DNA of 10,461 bases from an uncultured Christensenella sp. (GTDB lineage Bacteria; Bacillota; Clostridia; Christensenellales; UBA1242). The stretch's first letter is position 1; each line of letters begins with the position of its first letter. The DNA lies in contig CAJMEO010000009.1 of the NCBI GenBank assembly GCA_905212505.1, positions 1 to 10,461 of the forward strand, in the 5' to 3' direction. The notes under the pieces were generated by a model. That model worked only from the letters and a program-made list of their open reading frames with translations, searched no databases and was not told the DNA's origin. The position numbers were made by a program, and so were the translations under genes. Shown here piece after piece: positions 6,069 through 10,461 of this stretch.

Positions 6069-8537
6069 ATGACAGTTTTGGTTTATTATGCGATTTCTCT
6101 ATTGATTGTTTTGGGACTAATTGGCTTAGGCTTGTTTTTTAACAAAAAAAATCAAAAAAGTTTAGAAATGTTTTTAAAATTTGCATCAGTTTTTACTTTT
6201 ATTGTTTTTTGCGTTAGATATATGTTTGGTGCCGATGCAATTCAAAATATGCTTTCGCTTTCAGGGACGCTTTTTTCAACTAAGGCCGAAAATTTTTTTG
6301 CTTTAATTTTGGTTTGGTTTAGCTATGCTTCAAATTTACTTGTGATTTTGTATGGGTTTTTTAAATTTGACTTATCAAAGAAATTAGTCAAATTTTTTGC
6401 TCTTCCTGTAAGTTTTTTAAGTTTTTGCTTTATGTTTTTTCACTTTTCGGCAATTATAGGAAATGGTGCAATCAATGAATTTAGTGTTAGAGGAGTATTT
6501 TTTGCAATAGAAACAGGATGTGTTTTCGGGTATTCTCTTTTAGTGCTAATTTTGAACACTAAATTTATAAAAAACAGAAAACAATTGAAAAACAACACGC
6601 TTTTGGCGGATAACGAATGCAAAATAAAAGAAAGTTTAAACAATAATGCACATGAAATTAATGAAAGTTTAAACAATATTTCTTCATTTGAGTTAAACAA
6701 AAGCATTAAAGATAGAGAAAAAAAACAAAAAGAATTAAAAAAATCAAATTCAAGCAAATCTTTTAAAGTTATGTTGATTGAATTTATAAATGCAATAAAA
6801 CAATTTTTCAAAAAGTATTGGTTTAGCATTTTTGTTGTTATTGTTGTTTTGTTAAGTGTTATGCCAGCGTATGCTTTGCAAGGGATGTTTGGTTTTATTC
6901 ATCAAAGTTATAAGGTTAAAGATTTTGAAATTCCACATCGAATTATTTTGTATATTTCTTTAATTTTACCACTAATTGTTCACTTTACTTTGCATAAAAA
7001 AGATTATCAAACAAAAAAATATCTAATTTTGTTTATTTGTTTGGGAACGCTTTTGTCTTACTCACTAATAAAAAAAGGGCCATCATTTTTAGATGCTCGA
7101 AATTGGCCTTTGCACTTATGTAACACTGCGATGTATATTATGCCATTGGTTCTTGTTTTTAACATGAAAAGGTTTTTTTATTTCACATATTTTATAAATG
7201 TTGTTGGAGCATTTTTGGCAATGATAATGCCAAACTATAACGGAAGCCTTAACATGATGAGCACACAAGTTGTTGTGTTTTATATAAATCACTTTATTGC
7301 ATTTTTTATGCCAATTTTGTTTGTTTCGCTTGGCTTGTTTGAAAAGCCCAAACTAAAACAATTCATTTATTCAATGTTGGGTTTTGCGGCATACTTTTTA
7401 TTTGTTTTGATTGTAAATGCTTGGTTTACTGGTGTTGACCCATTAAATCCAACAGACTTTTTCTTTGTTAACAGTGACTTTATAGCAGAAAAACTTGGCA
7501 CATGGGCAGAAAAACTTAGAGATGTAACGGCATCAATAACAATAAACGGGATTGAAATGATCTTTTATCCTGTTTATCAAGTGTTGTTCTTTGTTGTTTA
7601 TGTTTTGATTGGTCTTGCGATGTGGTTTGTGTATGAATCGGCATATCAAATTTCAGATAGTTTTGCAGACATAAAAGCAAGAAAAGAAATTGTTAAACTT
7701 GATAATCTTGCGTTATCAATTAAACTTAATGAAAGGAGTAAAATTGAACCTATGAACCCAGAAGAAAGCAATAAACTTGTTTTAAAAGAATTTTCAAAGT
7801 GCTATGGAAACAGTGATGTTTTTGCTGTTTATAAGGCAAACTTAGAAATTAATGGTGGAGAGATTTTTGGCTTTTTGGGGCCAAATGGCTCGGGCAAAAG
7901 TACAATTATCAAAACCATAGTTGGAATTCAACCAATAACTGATGGTCAAATTTCAGTTTGCGGATATGATGTCAACACTCAGCCTGTTATGGCAAAAACT
8001 CAACTTGGCTATGTTCCTGACCATTATGCTTTATATGAAAAACTAACAGGAAGAGAATATATAAATTATATTGCCGATTTATATAATGTGAGTGAAAAAG
8101 ACAGAACAGAAAGAATTAATGACATGGTTGAGCGTTTTGAACTTAAAGGTGCGTTTGACAATCAAATGAAAACATATTCTCATGGGATGAAACAAAAGAT
8201 TGCAATTATGTCGGCACTTGTTCACAATCCAAAAATTTGGATTTTGGATGAGCCACTAACTGGTCTTGACCCAACAAGCATATATCAAGTTAAAGAATGT
8301 ATGAAAGAACATGCAAAAAAAGGGAATATTGTGTTCTTTTCAAGCCACATAATTGATGTTGTTGAAAGAATCTGTGACAGAATTTCTATAATAAAAAAAG
8401 GGCACATTTTAACAACGAAATCCGTTAAAGAAATTGAAGAAAGTGGCGTAACTCTTGAAGATTTTTATTTGAATGCAATTAAAGATGACATTTCTCCAAC
8501 ATTAAGAAGCGAGGCAAAAAAGAATGGAAAAAATTAA
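6069..8537 (+). CDS. YwaF/TP0381-like membrane domain fused to an ABC ATPase
   Basis: An 822-residue fusion. The first five hydrophobic helices are near residues 3-23, 35-53, 76-97, 108-130 and 143-163. A charged, Asn/Lys-rich cytoplasmic linker (about 165-248) follows, then eight helices near 250-268, 290-308, 318-334, 346-364, 368-388, 402-423, 432-453 and 498-522. Basic loops consistently fall on one side, giving N-out and a cytoplasmic C-terminus. Residues about 285-455 resemble the YwaF/TP0381 (TIGR02206, TMEM164-related) family: WPLHLCN (346-352), MPNY (387-390) and NHF (407-409). Residues 569-800 are a complete ABC ATPase: Walker A GPNGSGKST (604-612), Asp651 in place of the usual Q-loop Gln, signature YSHGM (703-707), Walker B IWILDEP (723-729) and His760. 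The next gene, a permease, overlaps by 14 bp, so this ATPase probably drives it. The ATG at 6069 is the first possible start, since TAA precedes it in frame; its Shine-Dalgarno is poor. The role of the YwaF-like part is unknown. Confidence 0.85.
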   Translation: MTVLVYYAISLLIVLGLIGLGLFFNKKNQKSLEMFLKFASVFTFIVFCVRYMFGADAIQNMLSLSGTLFSTKAENFFALILVWFSYASNLLVILYGFFKFDLSKKLVKFFALPVSFLSFCFMFFHFSAIIGNGAINEFSVRGVFFAIETGCVFGYSLLVLILNTKFIKNRKQLKNNTLLADNECKIKESLNNNAHEINESLNNISSFELNKSIKDREKKQKELKKSNSSKSFKVMLIEFINAIKQFFKKYWFSIFVVIVVLLSVMPAYALQGMFGFIHQSYKVKDFEIPHRIILYISLILPLIVHFTLHKKDYQTKKYLILFICLGTLLSYSLIKKGPSFLDARNWPLHLCNTAMYIMPLVLVFNMKRFFYFTYFINVVGAFLAMIMPNYNGSLNMMSTQVVVFYINHFIAFFMPILFVSLGLFEKPKLKQFIYSMLGFAAYFLFVLIVNAWFTGVDPLNPTDFFFVNSDFIAEKLGTWAEKLRDVTASITINGIEMIFYPVYQVLFFVVYVLIGLAMWFVYESAYQISDSFADIKARKEIVKLDNLALSIKLNERSKIEPMNPEESNKLVLKEFSKCYGNSDVFAVYKANLEINGGEIFGFLGPNGSGKSTIIKTIVGIQPITDGQISVCGYDVNTQPVMAKTQLGYVPDHYALYEKLTGREYINYIADLYNVSEKDRTERINDMVERFELKGAFDNQMKTYSHGMKQKIAIMSALVHNPKIWILDEPLTGLDPTSIYQVKECMKEHAKKGNIVFFSSHIIDVVERICDRISIIKKGHILTTKSVKEIEESGVTLEDFYLNAIKDDISPTLRSEAKKNGKN
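6630..6678 (+). repeat. 33-bp-period direct repeat in the linker of the fusion gene
   Basis: The 16-bp sequence GAAAGTTTAAACAATA occurs exactly at 6630-6645 and 6663-6678, a period of 33 bp or 11 codons. It encodes ESLNN twice, and a third degenerate copy follows (LNKSIKD). The repeat lies in the hydrophilic linker between the first five and last eight membrane helices and probably arose by local duplication. Confidence 0.8.
7732..7754 (+). promoter_or_regulatory. internal Shine-Dalgarno-like site at the membrane-ATPase junction
   Basis: AAAGGAG (7732-7738) lies within the coding sequence, ahead of an in-frame ATG at 7752 (Met562; spacing 13 nt) and an in-frame ATT at 7743 (spacing 4 nt). 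The ATPase domain starts at about residue 569. Initiation here would release a free ATPase of about 261 residues. The 13-nt spacing is long, so activity is uncertain. Confidence 0.4.
8511..8526 (+). promoter_or_regulatory. ribosome binding site for the 569-residue permease
   Basis: GAGG (8511-8514) ends 9 nt before the ATG at 8524 and lies inside the last codons of the upstream fusion gene. This supports the overlapping start and translational coupling. Confidence 0.65.
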
Positions 8538-10233
8538 AAAGCCAAACATTTTTGCTAGATTTTTTGCAAAAATCAATAAGTTTTTTGTGATTGTTCGACC
8601 TCTTGTTTTGATGCAATTAAAAGATAAGGTTGATTTTTCGTTTTTGAAAAGCAAAAAGAAAACTTTGTTCAAAACAATTTATAGTTTGATTTTCTTTATT
8701 GCCTTAACTGCGATAATTTATCTGGTTTTTTATCTTGTTGTTAATTTAGGGTTATTTTCATTTTTAAAAATCTTAAATTTTAGAGCGTTTTTAATTTTAA
8801 TGACAGTGTTGATAAGTTTATCTTTTATTTCGTGTTTGATAAATATCACAAAAACATTATATTTCTCAAAAGATAATCCCGTTCTTTTAACAATGCCTGT
8901 GACTACAAATGAATTGTTCACTTCAAAACTCCTTGTAGTTTTTATTTATGAACTAATTAAAAACATGATTTATATTTTGCCTTTCATGATTGCATATGGG
9001 CTTGTTATGAAACTTGCATTTGCATACTATTTGTGGATAATATTAATGGTTGTTTTTTTAACAATGTTTTTGGTTGTTGTGTGTGGGCTATTTTCAATTC
9101 CTGCAATGGCAATTTCCATTGTTTTGAAAAAACATAAATTTATTGAAATAATTTTGATTGTTTCAATTGTTGGGGCTTTGGTGTTTGGACTTATAAAGCT
9201 CATTGGAGCAATACCTGCAAATATTGATTTGGTTAGGGATTGGGGGAAAATTTATTGGTCTGTTCAAGACTTTTTGAAAGATTTTGCAACAACATTTTTT
9301 ATGTTTAACTTTTTGATTGAATTTATGACTGGCATGAAATTTAACTCTTTCACATTCAACATAACAGGCAGTTCAAACCTAATTACGTTTTTGATTATGT
9401 TTGGAGTTATTATTGTGGGATTAATTTTATCATACTTTTTAATCAAGATGTTGTTCCTTAAAATGGCAAGCAGTCCGTTTGAATATAAAAAAGTTATCAT
9501 AAAAAAGGAATATAAAAACCATAAACTTTCACCAATGTGGTCTTGCATTAAAGAAGAAACAAAAAAGTTGTTTCGAAATTCGGCATCTCTATATTCGGTT
9601 TTTAGTTTGGCAATAATTTGTCCAATTGCCGTGTTTTTGCAAAATCAAATTGTTGCTGCAATGGACACGAGAATTTTAGGAAATTATATGCTTATAACAT
9701 TCAATATTCTTATAATTTTGCTTATTCAACTTTCAGGCAACATTAACATGGCAAGTGTTTATAGCAAAGAAGGGAATTCAGCATATCTTAACAAAGTTAA
9801 TCCAGTAAAATATGAAGTTATATTAACAGCAAAATTAGTTCCGCAAGCAATAATTTCGATTATTTCAATAATTCTTTCAGTTATTGTTTTAAGTTTTTAT
9901 GCTCATATAAACATAATTAACATAATTATCTTGTCATTATCATTAATCTTAATTTATATTGCTCATTTATTTTGGAGTGCCGAACTTGATGTGATGAATC
10001 CACAAAATCAGCAATATCAAACAACAGGTTCACATCAAAAAAACCCAAACGAAATGAAAAGTACTATCATTTTGTTTGTAGTTTCCATTTTATTTTCGTT
10101 TTTCACATTCTTCTTAATCAAAGAAAATATAAATGTTGTTTTTGTAAAATTGCTTTTTATTGCACTATTGTTTGCTTTTGTGCGTATTTATTTGTTCTAT
10201 ACAAAAGTTTCACTATATTATAAGGAAAAATAA
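8524..10233 (+). CDS. large ABC exporter permease (PF16949-like, putative ABC exporter)
   Basis: A 569-residue polytopic membrane protein with roughly twelve hydrophobic segments, for example near 52-74, 86-106, 137-160, 166-198, 207-229, 284-310, 355-374, 386-404, 439-460, 462-484, 513-532 and 537-557. Three cytoplasmic stretches match the putative ABC exporter family: SKDNPVLLTMPVTTNELFTSKLL (115-137), SKEGNSAYLNKVNPVKYEVILTAKL (414-438) and the AELDVMNPQNQQY-type segment (486-498) followed by KNPNE. These proteins normally pair with a separately encoded ABC-2 ATPase. Here the partner is most likely the ATPase half of the fusion gene, whose end overlaps this start by 14 bp. Substrate unknown. 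The next gene begins 2 nt after the stop, so it is probably cotranscribed. Confidence 0.85.
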   Translation: MEKIKKPNIFARFFAKINKFFVIVRPLVLMQLKDKVDFSFLKSKKKTLFKTIYSLIFFIALTAIIYLVFYLVVNLGLFSFLKILNFRAFLILMTVLISLSFISCLINITKTLYFSKDNPVLLTMPVTTNELFTSKLLVVFIYELIKNMIYILPFMIAYGLVMKLAFAYYLWIILMVVFLTMFLVVVCGLFSIPAMAISIVLKKHKFIEIILIVSIVGALVFGLIKLIGAIPANIDLVRDWGKIYWSVQDFLKDFATTFFMFNFLIEFMTGMKFNSFTFNITGSSNLITFLIMFGVIIVGLILSYFLIKMLFLKMASSPFEYKKVIIKKEYKNHKLSPMWSCIKEETKKLFRNSASLYSVFSLAIICPIAVFLQNQIVAAMDTRILGNYMLITFNILIILLIQLSGNINMASVYSKEGNSAYLNKVNPVKYEVILTAKLVPQAIISIISIILSVIVLSFYAHINIINIIILSLSLILIYIAHLFWSAELDVMNPQNQQYQTTGSHQKNPNEMKSTIILFVVSILFSFFTFFLIKENINVVFVKLLFIALLFAFVRIYLFYTKVSLYYKEK

Positions 10234-10238
10234 TTATG
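10222..10238 (+). promoter_or_regulatory. ribosome binding site for the last, truncated gene
   Basis: AAGGA (10222-10226), in the final codons of the permease gene, lies 9 nt before the ATG at 10236. This supports that start and coupled translation. Confidence 0.65.
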
Positions 10239-10461
10239 AAAAAATCAGTTTTAATAACAATTTTTATAATTTATATTGCATCTATAATTGCAATAGGTTT
10301 TTTTGGCATCAAACTTCGTGTTTATGATGAAGTTAAATATATTCAAGAAATAACAATGAGTGCCGAAGCAGAATCTGACGATATTTTTATAATGAATTAC
10401 ACTGGGAAAGATTCAACAACAGGAAATAATAAATATGAACTTACAGTTGATTATACAAAAT
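10236..10461 (+). CDS. N-terminally anchored extracytoplasmic protein, 5' part only
   Basis: The frame stays open to the right edge and gives 75 codons. It begins MKKSVLITIFIIYIASIIAIG, two lysines and then one hydrophobic segment to about residue 24, so it is a signal anchor or signal peptide without a lipobox Cys. After FFGIKLRVYDEVKYIQEI the sequence is hydrophilic and reads like an extracytoplasmic beta-strand-rich start (ITMSAEAESDDIFIMNYTG). I do not recognise the family from this fragment; it could lead into an Ig-like or substrate-binding domain. Two nucleotides separate it from the permease stop, and a Shine-Dalgarno is present, so it belongs to the operon of the YwaF-ABC fusion and may be its external partner. 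Confidence 0.75.
   Translation, partial: MKKSVLITIFIIYIASIIAIGFFGIKLRVYDEVKYIQEITMSAEAESDDIFIMNYTGKDSTTGNNKYELTVDYTK

Noticed and set aside
6047..6140. GTG at 6047 after the AAAGGAAAG tract as an alternative start
   Set aside because: It is out of frame with the fusion gene, only 1-3 nt from the purine tract, and its frame ends after about 30 codons with no family features.
6634..6676. Repeated sequence as a CRISPR or mobile-element end
   Set aside because: Only two exact copies occur, in frame in a protein linker at an 11-codon period; this is an internal coding duplication.
6440..6829. 129-codon ORF on the - strand
   Set aside because: It lies wholly inside the fusion gene and mirrors its AT-rich codons; no start signal or recognisable motif. 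The other antisense ORFs inside genes were rejected for the same reason.
1..10461. Alternative genetic code with TGA read as Trp
   Set aside because: All long genes use TGG for Trp and read complete families without in-frame TGA. Stops seen are TAA and TAG, which fits AT bias and the standard bacterial code.

Overview
The window is a strongly AT-rich stretch (about 30% GC by eye). Every gene is on the + strand and reads in the standard bacterial code: Trp is TGG and every complete gene ends in TAA or TAG. The gene content fits an uncultured, low-GC Gram-positive (Bacillota-type) bacterium, perhaps a gut commensal. It includes a LigD-type polymerase domain, an exported InlB-repeat plus transglutaminase-like protein, and two ABC-2 class export systems.

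Layout: (1) 1-484 is the 3' end of a LigD-type primase/polymerase gene that begins upstream. A possible 29-codon tail lies in another frame after a 7-T run, followed by a hairpin terminator. (2) 662-3160 is a monocistronic gene for a large membrane-anchored or secreted protein: five InlB-type beta modules, an unrecognised middle region, and a transglutaminase-like Cys/His/Asp domain. (3) 3336-5905 is a tight three-gene operon, one ATPase plus two paralogous permeases of the COG4586/COG4587/COG3694 type, closed by a clear terminator. (4) 6069 to beyond the right edge is a second operon. It starts with an 822-residue fusion of a 13-helix membrane region (containing a YwaF/TP0381-like domain) to an ABC ATPase. 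It continues with an overlapping 569-residue ABC exporter permease and then a third gene, cut by the window end, for an N-terminally anchored protein.

How the genes work together: the ATPase and permeases of operon 3 should form one heteromeric exporter. In operon 4 the C-terminal ATPase of the fusion most likely powers the 569-residue permease, and the YwaF-like part would be a covalently attached membrane module. Its predicted topology puts a conserved-looking His-x-Cys pair and a second His near the outer face. The truncated last gene may be the extracytoplasmic member or substrate-side partner.

Most unusual points: the YwaF-ABC fusion, which carries a Shine-Dalgarno-like sequence exactly at the domain junction; two genes (662 and 3336) whose best promoters end 6-8 nt before the start codon with no Shine-Dalgarno, suggesting leaderless mRNAs; and the possible frame break at the end of the LigD-type gene. 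No tRNA, rRNA, CRISPR array, insertion sequence or integrase was seen.
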